A DNA stretch of 64,000 bases, taken from NCBI GenBank assembly GCA_015059335.1, contig SVAP01000001.1:194413-258412 (forward strand), in the 5' to 3' direction. The position numbers were made by a program, and so were the translations under genes. A model generated the notes under the pieces. The model had not been told where the DNA came from. It saw only the letters and a program-made list of their open reading frames with translations, and searched no databases. Below, piece by piece: positions 52,774-60,546 of the stretch (its first letter is position 1; each line of letters opens with the position of its first letter). Source of the stretch: Bacillota bacterium. GTDB lineage: Bacteria > Bacillota_I > Bacilli_A > RF39 > UBA660.

Positions 52774-53067
52774 ATGGATAGTAATACAAAATTAATTTTA
52801 TTATATGATTATTATGGGGAGTTATTAACAGATAAACAAAAAATATATTTTGAAGATTATTATTTTAACAATTTAACTTTATCAGAAATTAGTGAAAATA
52901 ATAGTGTTAGTAGAAGTGCGGTTCAAAAGCAATTAAAAGATATTGAAGATAAATTAACAAACTATGAACAAAAATTACAGATTATTAAGAGAAATAAACA
53001 AATTGAAAAATTATTAAATAAAATTGATGATAGTAAATTAAAAAATGAAATATCTAAACTTTTATAA
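52774..53067 (+). CDS. ylxM: YlxM-like DNA-binding protein (UPF0122)
   Basis: 97 residues with the family pattern LYDYYGELLTDKQKIYFEDYY followed by the HTH NLTLSEISENNSVSRSAVQK and a C-terminal helix. YlxM is encoded next to ffh in Gram-positives and has been shown in streptococci to bind SRP RNA and Ffh. Same context here, which makes the call firm. Confidence 0.92.
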   Translation: MDSNTKLILLYDYYGELLTDKQKIYFEDYYFNNLTLSEISENNSVSRSAVQKQLKDIEDKLTNYEQKLQIIKRNKQIEKLLNKIDDSKLKNEISKLL

Positions 53068-53087
53068 ATCAAAGGATAGGGTAAATA

Positions 53088-53216
53088 ATGGATAAATCAG
53101 ATAATAATATAGAAAATTATAGTAAATATAATTTAGAGGATTTAATAAAATTAGATTTAGAAAGAATAGAAAGAGAAATAGAAGATAATAGAAAAACAAA
53201 AATAGAAGAACAATAA
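53088..53216 (+). CDS. Small acidic/basic helical protein between ylxM and ffh
   Basis: A 42-codon ORF with AAGGATAGGG before its ATG, filling the gap between ylxM and ffh exactly. The sequence (YSKYNLEDLIKLDLERIERE, IEDNRKTKIEEQ) is a single charged helix. Short but well placed and with a proper ribosome site. Function unknown. Confidence 0.55.
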   Translation: MDKSDNNIENYSKYNLEDLIKLDLERIEREIEDNRKTKIEEQ

Positions 53217-53228
53217 CGAGGTGATTTT

Positions 53229-54536
53229 ATGTTTGAAAATTTAGGTGATAGATTACAAAATGTATTAAAGAAAATAAGAGGTTATGGTAAGATTACAGAA
53301 GATAATATCGGTGAAATGACAAGAGAAATAAGATTAGCCTTATTAGAAGCTGATGTTAACTATAAAGTTGTCAAAGAATTTATTAACAATGTTAAAGAAA
53401 AAGCATTGGGTGAAGAAGTTAAAAAAAGTTTATCACCAGGTGAAATGTTTGTTAAGATTGTTAAGGATGAATTAGTAGAATTATTAGGTGGAGAAAAAGA
53501 AGATTTAGTTACAGATAAAAAACCGACAATAGTAATGCTTGTTGGATTACAAGGTAGTGGTAAAACTACTACAATAGGTAAACTTGGTAATCTTGTTCGT
53601 AAAAAGTATAAAAAAAATCCTTTGTTTGTGGCATGTGATATATATAGACCAGCTGCAATTGATCAATTGAAACAAATAGGTAGAGAACTTAATATTGAAG
53701 TTTACGATGAAGGAAAAACTAATCCTGTTGATATAGTTACTAATGCATTAGAATATGCTAAGGAACATAATAATGATTATATATTAATAGATACTGCTGG
53801 TAGATTACATATAGATGAAGAGTTAATGCAAGAACTGGTTAATATAAAAGATAAAATAAATCCACATGAAATATTACTTGTAGTTGATGGAATGGTTGGA
53901 CAAGATATAATTAATGTTATTGAAGGATTTAATAACACTTTACCTCTTACTGGAACTATTATTACTAAATTAGATGGGGATACAAGAGGTGGTGCAGCGC
54001 TTTCTATTAGACATTTAACTAATGTGCCAATAAAAATGGTAGGTGTATCTGAAAAATTAGATGGACTACAAGAATTTGATCCTGAAAGAATGGCAAGTAG
54101 AATACTTGGTATGGGGGATATTTTATCTATAGTAGAAAAAGCAGAAGAAGTGATAGATGAAGAAGAAGCTAAAAAAAGTGTTAAAAAAATGCAGTCAGGT
54201 AAATTTGATTTAGAAGATTTCTTATCACAAATGAAACAAATAAAAAAATTGGGACCATTAGAAAATATATTGAAAATGTTACCTGGAGCTTCTAAATTAG
54301 GACTTAATAAAATAAATATAGATCCTAAACAAATTGCACATATTGAAGCAATTGTATTATCTATGACTCCAAAAGAAAGAAGAAATCCAGAAATTATTAA
54401 AGCTAGTAGAAAAATGAGAATCGCAAAAGGTTCTGGAATGAAAGTAGAAGATGTAAATAGATTACTAACACAATTTGAACAAATGAAAAAAATGATGAAA
54501 CAGTTTTCAAACGGGAATATGAAATTACCATTTTAA
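53229..54536 (+). CDS. ffh: Signal recognition particle protein Ffh
   Basis: The 435-residue GTPase binds signal sequences and SRP RNA. N domain (MFENLGDRLQNVLKKIRGYG), G domain with GLQGSGKTTTIGKLG, CDIYRPAAIDQLKQIG, DTAGRLHIDEELM, TKLDGDTRGGAALS, and a methionine-rich M domain from about residue 320 (FLSQMKQIKKLGPLENILKM, MTPKERRNPEII, SRKMRIAKGSG binding SRP RNA, QFEQMKKMMKQF). GAGGTGAT precedes the ATG. Confidence 0.96.
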   Translation: MFENLGDRLQNVLKKIRGYGKITEDNIGEMTREIRLALLEADVNYKVVKEFINNVKEKALGEEVKKSLSPGEMFVKIVKDELVELLGGEKEDLVTDKKPTIVMLVGLQGSGKTTTIGKLGNLVRKKYKKNPLFVACDIYRPAAIDQLKQIGRELNIEVYDEGKTNPVDIVTNALEYAKEHNNDYILIDTAGRLHIDEELMQELVNIKDKINPHEILLVVDGMVGQDIINVIEGFNNTLPLTGTIITKLDGDTRGGAALSIRHLTNVPIKMVGVSEKLDGLQEFDPERMASRILGMGDILSIVEKAEEVIDEEEAKKSVKKMQSGKFDLEDFLSQMKQIKKLGPLENILKMLPGASKLGLNKINIDPKQIAHIEAIVLSMTPKERRNPEIIKASRKMRIAKGSGMKVEDVNRLLTQFEQMKKMMKQFSNGNMKLPF

Positions 54537-54604
54537 AATAGACTTATTACATGTACAATTTATCCCACAATTCATATTATAAATTAGAAAAGGGGGATAA
54601 ATTA

Positions 54605-55009
54605 ATGTTGTTTAACAAAAATAGATGTTATGATGGATCATGTCAAACTTCTATGCCTAGAACAGATATGTATACTAATATTGATATAGATCAAAATTAT
54701 ATCAAAAAAGAAGAAAAAAATATTACAATGATGCCAGGAATGGGAATGAAAAATTCGGGATGTGGATGTAATAAAGGTATGGATCATATTATGAATATGG
54801 GTGGGTGCAAAATGCAACCAGTATATGAACAACCAATTGAAAAATGTATCCATAGAACAATTTGTCATGAAGTACCACATGTATGTCCAATAAATACAAG
54901 AATAATAAACCATCATGTATATAAACATACATATTCACCATGTTATTCATGTTGTGAAGAAAATGAAGTTTGTCAAATAAATGAAGGTTCTTGTTGTTGT
55001 TTTAAATAA
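54605..55009 (+). CDS. Cys/His-rich CotD-like spore coat protein
   Basis: From the ATG at 54605 (AAAGGGGGAT) the protein has 134 residues with more than fifteen cysteines and many histidines and methionines. The segment EVPHVCPINTRIINHHVYKH resembles the HHxVHPxHxxxxHxHxxxxKH core of CotD-type inner-coat proteins, and the ends are Cys-clustered (GCGCNKG, SCCCFK). Such proteins are cross-linked in the spore coat; a metal-binding role is an alternative. With the YjcZ-like genes it hints at a sporulating organism. Confidence 0.62.
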   Translation: MLFNKNRCYDGSCQTSMPRTDMYTNIDIDQNYIKKEEKNITMMPGMGMKNSGCGCNKGMDHIMNMGGCKMQPVYEQPIEKCIHRTICHEVPHVCPINTRIINHHVYKHTYSPCYSCCEENEVCQINEGSCCCFK

Positions 55010-55015
55010 TTTTTA

Positions 55016-55046
55016 AAAATCTCTTATCATTTAAGAGATTTTTTTG
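55016..55046 (+). terminator. Terminator of the CotD-like gene
   Basis: AAAATCTCTTA/TAAGAGATTTT with 5-nt loop and T-run. Confidence 0.8.
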
Positions 55047-55070
55047 TATAATGTATTTATAGGTGATAAA

Positions 55071-55988
55071 ATGGAAAATAATTATAATGCATTAAAAGAG
55101 TTTCAAATCATCAAATTTCAAGACAGATTTAATTATGTTGTTAACAGATTAAAATCAAATAATATTAATGTTAATATACCGGAACTATCTAACTTTCATA
55201 TTGAAATAACTGATGAAATTGATGAAACACAAATGAAAAACACTATTTTAGAAAATGTTAAATCAGCTTATTCTCCATATACAAAAACAATATATATTCA
55301 TGAAACATTTGTTGATGCCCCACAATTAGAATATCATTTTACAAAAAGAATGTTAGAACATATGTCAACAAAGATTGAAGGAGAAAGAATTTTAAGCGGT
55401 GTATCAATTAATAGTAATAATACTAGCTACAATACTTCTCTAAATCAAGCAATTATAGAAAATGTTACAAATACGTTATTAGGAAACGAAACATTAGATG
55501 AGGATACATTTAAAAATTATATAATTGAAAGACATCATTTGGGATTAATTCAAAGTGTTGTTGGATTAGAAACAATATTAAATTCGTTTTTTAATTCCGA
55601 TTACATGATGTTTGAAACAAAGTTTGAAGAATATGGTTCTAAATATAAAGAACTTGCTAAAAAAATGGATAATTTAACGAGGATAAACTATGATTTATCA
55701 TATACACCAACACAAGAAGAAAATACTTTGGAAAATGATATATTTAAAATGATATTAGACTCATATGTAATGAAATCTGCAAAAAATCAAAAAATTGAAA
55801 ATAGGCAAGAATTTGAAAATCATATAGTTAATCCTCAAACAGTACGTGGTGCGTTTGGAACTACAGAAAAGTTTGGATATAAATCTGTTAATAGAAATCT
55901 TCAAACATTTAAATCAGTATTAATAGGGATTGAATCAGCAAATAATTTATCAAATATTAATAAAGAATCATCAAGAAGCATTGGATAA
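55071..55988 (+). CDS. Unknown protein
   Basis: 305 residues from the ATG at 55071 (AGGTGAT). Soluble, mostly helical. Landmarks are YSPYTKTIYIHETFVDAPQL, TKRMLEHMSTKIEGERILSG and LNQAIIENVTNTLLGN. The HETF and E-x-F segments recall neither a known protease motif nor a nuclease. Own terminator (55973-56002). Not recognised. Confidence 0.65.
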   Translation: MENNYNALKEFQIIKFQDRFNYVVNRLKSNNINVNIPELSNFHIEITDEIDETQMKNTILENVKSAYSPYTKTIYIHETFVDAPQLEYHFTKRMLEHMSTKIEGERILSGVSINSNNTSYNTSLNQAIIENVTNTLLGNETLDEDTFKNYIIERHHLGLIQSVVGLETILNSFFNSDYMMFETKFEEYGSKYKELAKKMDNLTRINYDLSYTPTQEENTLENDIFKMILDSYVMKSAKNQKIENRQEFENHIVNPQTVRGAFGTTEKFGYKSVNRNLQTFKSVLIGIESANNLSNINKESSRSIG

Positions 55989-56002
55989 TGCTTCTTTTTT
56001 TA
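55973..56002 (+). terminator. Terminator of the unknown gene
   Basis: AAGAAGCATT/AATGCTTCTT with GGAT loop and T-run. Confidence 0.82.
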
Positions 56003-56087
56003 AAATAAAAATGTAAAGTTTTGTAAAATCTATTGTAAAAAAAATCTTAGCATAATATTATTAATATAGAGGGAGTGTGTGATACAA

Positions 56088-56285
56088 ATGATATATCCAT
56101 CAATTGATAAATTATTGAATATTGTAGATTCAAAATATGCTTTAGTACATATTGCAGCAAGGCGTGCACATCAAATCGAAAAAGATGCATTCTTTCAAAT
56201 GAAAGAAAACGAATATATTTGCGATAAAGCAATAGGTAGAGCATTAGAAGAATTATCTCAGGGATTAATTATTATTAAGGATTAA
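56088..56285 (+). CDS. rpoZ: RNA polymerase omega subunit
   Basis: 65 residues from the ATG at 56088, with GAGGGAG about a dozen bases upstream. MIYPSIDKLLNIVDSKYALV then HIAARRAHQIEKDA matches the omega core (SKYxLVxxxAxRARQ), and the C-terminal helix KAIGRALEELSQGLI is the usual RpoZ tail. It helps assemble beta-prime. Monocistronic, with a terminator at its end. Confidence 0.88.
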   Translation: MIYPSIDKLLNIVDSKYALVHIAARRAHQIEKDAFFQMKENEYICDKAIGRALEELSQGLIIIKD

Positions 56286-56293
56286 TCCTTTTT
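56277..56293 (+). terminator. Terminator of rpoZ
   Basis: AAGGATTAATCCTT palindrome overlapping the stop codon and followed by T3-T5. Confidence 0.6.
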
Positions 56294-56324
56294 ATTATGT
56301 ATATTTTAAAAAAAACTTTTGTTT

Positions 56325-56338
56325 CGAACAAATGTATG
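56325..56338. promoter_or_regulatory. Possible weak SOS box before recX
   Basis: CGAACAAATGTATG matches CGAAC-N4-GTTCG in 8 of 10 fixed positions and sits next to TATAAT (56340-56345). Confidence 0.45.
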
Positions 56339-56360
56339 TTATAATGATTATGGTGATTTC

Positions 56361-57146
56361 ATGAAGATAGAAAAATTTAAAAAAAAAGGTAAAGATAAAT
56401 ATGAAGTCTTCTTCGAAGATGGTACTAGTATAGAATTATATGAAGATGTAATAATTAATAATCAATTACTTGTTAATAAATATGTTGATGAAACTGTTAT
56501 CAAAGATATTAAAAGTCAAAATAACAATTCTGAAATATATATTAAATGTGTTAAATATATAAGTATAAGAATGAGAAGTAAAAATGAAATACGAGAATAT
56601 TTAATTAAAAATAATTGTGATAAAAAAATTATAGATGAAATAATTAATAAATTATGTAACAATGGATTATTAAATGAGCAACAATTTGTTAAATCATTTA
56701 TAAATGATAAATTATTAATGACTAATCATGGTCCATATAAAATAAAAAAAGAATTATTAAAACATAAAATAGATGAGGCTTTAATTGATAATAATATTTT
56801 AAATATTGATGAAAAAATATTATTAGAAAAAATTGAAAAAATAATAAATAAATATGTTAAAACAAATCATAAATATTCTGGATATATTTTAAAAAACAAA
56901 ATTCAAGAACAACTGAATATATTAGGTTATCCTAAATATCTATATCAAGATAAAATTGATAATATTAGTATTAATAATGAAGATGAAATATTGAAAAAAG
57001 AAGCTTTAAAAGAATATAAAAAGTTATCAAAAAAATATAGTGAGTTGGAAATTAAATCAAAATTAAAACAAAAGCTATATCAAAAAGGATTTGGTAATAT
57101 AAATATTGATGATATTTTAAACAATATAATGGATTCAACTTCTTAA
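56361..57146 (+). CDS. recX: RecX, regulator of RecA
   Basis: Start ATG at 56361 behind GGTGAT; 261 residues made of repeated three-helix modules. Typical segments are CVKYISIRMRSKNEIREYLI, IINKLCNNGLLNEQQFVKSF, NDKLLMTNHGPYKIKKELLK and EYKKLSKKYSELEIKSKLKQ KLYQKGFG. The length is that of the longer RecX of Bacillota (about 260). It binds RecA filaments and limits recombination. A candidate SOS box precedes it. Confidence 0.88.
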   Translation: MKIEKFKKKGKDKYEVFFEDGTSIELYEDVIINNQLLVNKYVDETVIKDIKSQNNNSEIYIKCVKYISIRMRSKNEIREYLIKNNCDKKIIDEIINKLCNNGLLNEQQFVKSFINDKLLMTNHGPYKIKKELLKHKIDEALIDNNILNIDEKILLEKIEKIINKYVKTNHKYSGYILKNKIQEQLNILGYPKYLYQDKIDNISINNEDEILKKEALKEYKKLSKKYSELEIKSKLKQKLYQKGFGNINIDDILNNIMDSTS

Positions 57147-57192
57147 TTTTAATTATATATAGTATAATTGATATTGAAAGTTGGTGTTTTAA

Positions 57193-58137
57193 ATGTACAA
57201 AAAAGTTGTCATAATTGGTGGAGGGACTGGTATGTCTATTCTGCTAAGAGGTTTAAAACAATTTCCATTAGATATTACAGCAATTGTTTCTGTGTGTGAT
57301 AGTGGTAGAACCACAGGAAAATTACGTGATGAATTTAATATTCCTGCAGTAGGAGACATTAGAAAAGTTTTGATATCCTTATCAGAAACAGAACCGTTAG
57401 TTGAAAAATTACTTAGCTATCAATTTGAAGAAAGTAGTAGTTTAAATGGTCATAAAGTAGGGAATATTTTGTTAGCAGCAACTAAAAATATAACTGGTAA
57501 TATATCAGATGGAATAGAAGCATTAGGAAAAGTATTAAAACTAAAAGGTAAAGTTGTTCCATTAACTGAAGACGTAGTAACACTAGTAGGAGAAATGGAA
57601 GATGGTATAATAATTGAAGGTGAACACAATATTACTGCAGATAAACGTGCAGTAAAAAAAGTTTATTATAAAGAAGAACCAGAGGTAACAAAAGAGGCAT
57701 TACAAGCTATAAAAGAAGCAGATTTAATAATTTTAAGTATGGGTAGTTTATATACTAGTATAATCCCTAATTTAATATGTAACGAAATGGTATCTGAAAT
57801 AGAACAAAGCAAGGCTAAAATTATGTATGTATGTAATATGATGACTCAACCTGGTGAAACAGAAAATTATAAGGTAAGTGATCATGTAAAAACGATAAAC
57901 TCATATTTAGGGGATAGAAATGTTGATATAGTTTTAGCAAATAATGGATATATTAATCCAAAACTAATAGAAAAATATTCAATTGAAGAACAAAAAGACC
58001 CAGTAATTGTAGACTTTGAAAAAACAAAAAAATTAAATGTTAAATTAATTCAAGATAATTTTGTAGATATAGTTGATGATGTAATAAGACATAATACAAT
58101 AAAAATAGCATTTCATATATTCTCAAATTTATTATAG
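57193..58137 (+). CDS. yvcK: YvcK/CofD-like gluconeogenesis factor
   Basis: 314 residues with the nucleotide-binding start KKVVIIGGGTGMSILLRGLK, the VCDSGRTTGKLRDEFNIPAV segment, GDIRKVLISLS and MGSLYTSIIPNLI. YvcK binds UDP-GlcNAc and is needed for proper cell shape and growth on gluconeogenic carbon in B. subtilis. As usual it is immediately followed by whiA. RapZ, the common upstream neighbour, is absent here. Confidence 0.94.
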   Translation: MYKKVVIIGGGTGMSILLRGLKQFPLDITAIVSVCDSGRTTGKLRDEFNIPAVGDIRKVLISLSETEPLVEKLLSYQFEESSSLNGHKVGNILLAATKNITGNISDGIEALGKVLKLKGKVVPLTEDVVTLVGEMEDGIIIEGEHNITADKRAVKKVYYKEEPEVTKEALQAIKEADLIILSMGSLYTSIIPNLICNEMVSEIEQSKAKIMYVCNMMTQPGETENYKVSDHVKTINSYLGDRNVDIVLANNGYINPKLIEKYSIEEQKDPVIVDFEKTKKLNVKLIQDNFVDIVDDVIRHNTIKIAFHIFSNLL

Positions 58138-58153
58138 ATGGTGGTGATTAACT

Positions 58154-59080
58154 ATGTCTTTTACAAGTATAGTTAAAAATGAAATATCTAAATTAGAATG
58201 TGAAAAATCAGAGTATATTGCAGAACTATGCGGATTTTTGATTAATAGTGCTGAAATAGATAAAGAATGTGTAAAAATAATTACAGAAAATGCAAGTGTT
58301 GCTCGTAGATATTTCTCATTAATAAAAAATTTATACAATATAGTTCCTAGAATTATAGTACGTAGACAATATAATTTTAATAGAAATCAAGCATATATTT
58401 TAGAATATAATAACGTTAAAGATTTATTAGAGGATTTATCATTAAGTAAAAATAATAAAATTAATAAATATCCCGATGAATATATAATAAGTGGTGATGA
58501 AGAAATAAAATCATACCTAAGAGGATGTTTTATTTCAAGTGGTAGTGTTAATGACCCTAAAACAGCAAGATATCATTTAGAATTTTTAATTAAGAACGAA
58601 GAACAATCCATATTGATAAATAAATTATTAAATCAGTTTGATTTAAAAAGTAAGATATTACATAGAACAAAAGGATATATGGTATATATTAAAGAATCAG
58701 AAAAAATAAGTGATTTTTTAAGAATGTTAAAAGCATATTCAGCAGTATTATATTTTGAAGATATAAGAATATATAGAGATCATGTTAATATGACTAATAG
58801 ACTGAATAATTGTGAACAGGCTAATGTTGAGAAGATAATAAATACAGCAAATATGCAATTAGAATATATTAGAATATTAGAAGAAAATGACGCTCTTACA
58901 TTATTAGATGAAAAGGATAAACTAGTAATTGAATATAGAAAAAAATATCCTGAATCATCATTGTTAGAATTAAGTCAAATTATAAGTATTGAAACAAATC
59001 ATAAAATTACAAAATCAGGATTAAATCATAGATTTAGAAAAATAAAAGATTTAGCATTAAAACTTAGCAAGGATGTGTAA
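58154..59080 (+). CDS. whiA: WhiA, DNA-binding regulator of division/sporulation
   Basis: The 308 residues have the LAGLIDADG-like N-terminal part (KSEYIAELCGFLINSAEIDK, SYLRGCFISSGSVNDPKTAR, YHLEFLIKN) and the C-terminal HTH (SSLLELSQIISIETNHKITK, SGLNHRFRKIKDLA). WhiA is universal in Gram-positives and acts in cell division and chromosome segregation in Bacillus. GGTGGTGATT precedes the ATG, 17 nt after yvcK. Confidence 0.95.
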   Translation: MSFTSIVKNEISKLECEKSEYIAELCGFLINSAEIDKECVKIITENASVARRYFSLIKNLYNIVPRIIVRRQYNFNRNQAYILEYNNVKDLLEDLSLSKNNKINKYPDEYIISGDEEIKSYLRGCFISSGSVNDPKTARYHLEFLIKNEEQSILINKLLNQFDLKSKILHRTKGYMVYIKESEKISDFLRMLKAYSAVLYFEDIRIYRDHVNMTNRLNNCEQANVEKIINTANMQLEYIRILEENDALTLLDEKDKLVIEYRKKYPESSLLELSQIISIETNHKITKSGLNHRFRKIKDLALKLSKDV

Positions 59081-59081
59081 T

Positions 59082-59591
59082 ATGATAAATTTATATATAG
59101 ATTTTGATGGAGTCATAATGAATTCAATAGAAGTGGGATATGAAGAAATAAAAAAATTAGGGTTAGAAGTTAATGAAGAAACTTGTAAAAATTACTTTAC
59201 TAATATAGATTGGCATGAATTTTTAAATAAAAAATGTGAACCAATTAATAATTCTATTGAATGCATTCAAAGCATTATTGATAGTAATTTATTTAATGTT
59301 AATATATTATCTCATGTAGTATCTTTAGATGAAGCAGTTGAAAAAATAAAATACATCAGAAAATATTTTAAAGATATTACTTTTATCCCAGTTCCAAAAA
59401 AGATATCTAAAACTAAAATGGTACATACTGTAGGTTCTATTTTAATTGATGACTACTCAGGAAATTTAAGAGAATGGGAAAATGCAGGTGGGATAGGTGT
59501 TAGATTTTCAGAGAAATTAAATGGGAAAGGTTTCTATGTAATTAATCGTTTAGATCAAGTGATTGAATACATAAATTTGACAAAATCATAA
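59082..59591 (+). CDS. HAD-like 5'(3')-deoxyribonucleotidase
   Basis: 169 residues starting right after whiA (AAGGATGTG). The first HAD motif is YIDFDGVIMNS with both aspartates; motif II is ILSHVVSLDEA and motif III-IV lies in VPVPKKISKTKMVH then ILIDDYSGNLREWENAGGIG VRF. The pattern matches NT5C-type nucleotidases that dephosphorylate (d)NMPs. Substrate preference is not readable. Confidence 0.8.
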   Translation: MINLYIDFDGVIMNSIEVGYEEIKKLGLEVNEETCKNYFTNIDWHEFLNKKCEPINNSIECIQSIIDSNLFNVNILSHVVSLDEAVEKIKYIRKYFKDITFIPVPKKISKTKMVHTVGSILIDDYSGNLREWENAGGIGVRFSEKLNGKGFYVINRLDQVIEYINLTKS

Positions 59592-59627
59592 AAAAGTGTA
59601 TAATAATATCTCAAAAGAAGGGGTATT

Positions 59628-60452
59628 ATGGAATTATTAGAAAGAATCACGGATATTAAAATAAGTGATAAAAACAAATTTTTATTAGAAGAAACAAATG
59701 ATAAATATTATAAATATTTAGAAGAAATATCACAATTTGATAGTGAATTATTAAATAATTACTTGTACACAATTAAACATTCAGAAATTTTAAACAATCA
59801 ACAAACAGAAGATGAAAATTCATTTTTAATTTCTTTATATAATAGTATGAATAAGGAAAATTCACTAGATAAGATTATTAAACTTTTAAAAGATAAGAAT
59901 GAATTAACAAAAGAAGATTTACAATCACTTCATAAAACATTAATGACTGGAACTTATAGTGAAGAACTTGCTTATAATTTTAGATCTGACAATAATAAAT
60001 TTGTTGGCGCAATTAACAATGATGGAACTAAGAGAATTGACTACATACCAATTGATTATAAAAAAATACCTAATTCCATTGATAAGGCTTTAGAATTTCT
60101 TAATAACAACAATATTGATAATGTGTTTATTAATCCATTTATATTTCACGGTGCTTTAGCAGTTATGCAACCATTTGATGATGGTAACACTAGATTATCA
60201 AGATTAGTTCAACATGCTAAAATTTGGAAGAACACAAATCATATATATGGAAAAAACTTTAAAAAGCCAATAATATATTTATCAAAAAATTATTTGATGA
60301 CAAGAAAACAATATAGAGATTTAATTGCAAATCTTGCAATTAATTCAAATGATGAAGCATGGAATAAGTGGTTTACATATAATATGTATATGGTAGATGA
60401 ACAATTAAATTATTTAAATAATTCAGTAGAACTTGTTAAAAAACATTTTTAG
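59628..60452 (+). CDS. Fic/DOC-family protein lacking the motif histidine
   Basis: 274 residues after AAGGGG. The fold is Fic: an N-terminal helical part, LTKEDLQSLHKTLMTG, the flap VGAINNDGTKRIDYIPIDYK and the Fic loop. The loop reads MQPFDDGNTRLSRLVQHA (about residues 180-197) where HPFxDGNGRxxR is expected. The catalytic His is Gln and the second Gly is Thr, while Phe, Asp-Gly-Asn and both Arg are kept. AMP transfer is therefore doubtful. Its stop codon lies within the CIRCE element of clpB. Confidence 0.85.
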   Translation: MELLERITDIKISDKNKFLLEETNDKYYKYLEEISQFDSELLNNYLYTIKHSEILNNQQTEDENSFLISLYNSMNKENSLDKIIKLLKDKNELTKEDLQSLHKTLMTGTYSEELAYNFRSDNNKFVGAINNDGTKRIDYIPIDYKKIPNSIDKALEFLNNNNIDNVFINPFIFHGALAVMQPFDDGNTRLSRLVQHAKIWKNTNHIYGKNFKKPIIYLSKNYLMTRKQYRDLIANLAINSNDEAWNKWFTYNMYMVDEQLNYLNNSVELVKKHF

Positions 60453-60475
60453 CACTCACTCTTGACAAGTGCTAA
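60449..60475. promoter_or_regulatory. CIRCE element (HrcA operator)
   Basis: TTAGCACTC-N9-AAGTGCTAA, matching the TTAGCACTC-N9-GAGTGCTAA consensus with one deviation, overlapping the -35 of clpB. Confidence 0.9.
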
Positions 60476-60489
60476 AAGAGTGGTATAAT
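60462..60489 (+). promoter_or_regulatory. clpB promoter
   Basis: TTGACA (60462-60467), 16 bp, TATAAT (60484-60489); a 5' hairpin GTGAATGG/CCATTCAC followed by T6 (60494-60520) starts at the predicted transcript end. Confidence 0.82.
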
Positions 60490-60546
60490 AATAGTGAATG
60501 GAATAACCATTCACTTTTTTGATACACTAAAAAAGGAGGTATATAT

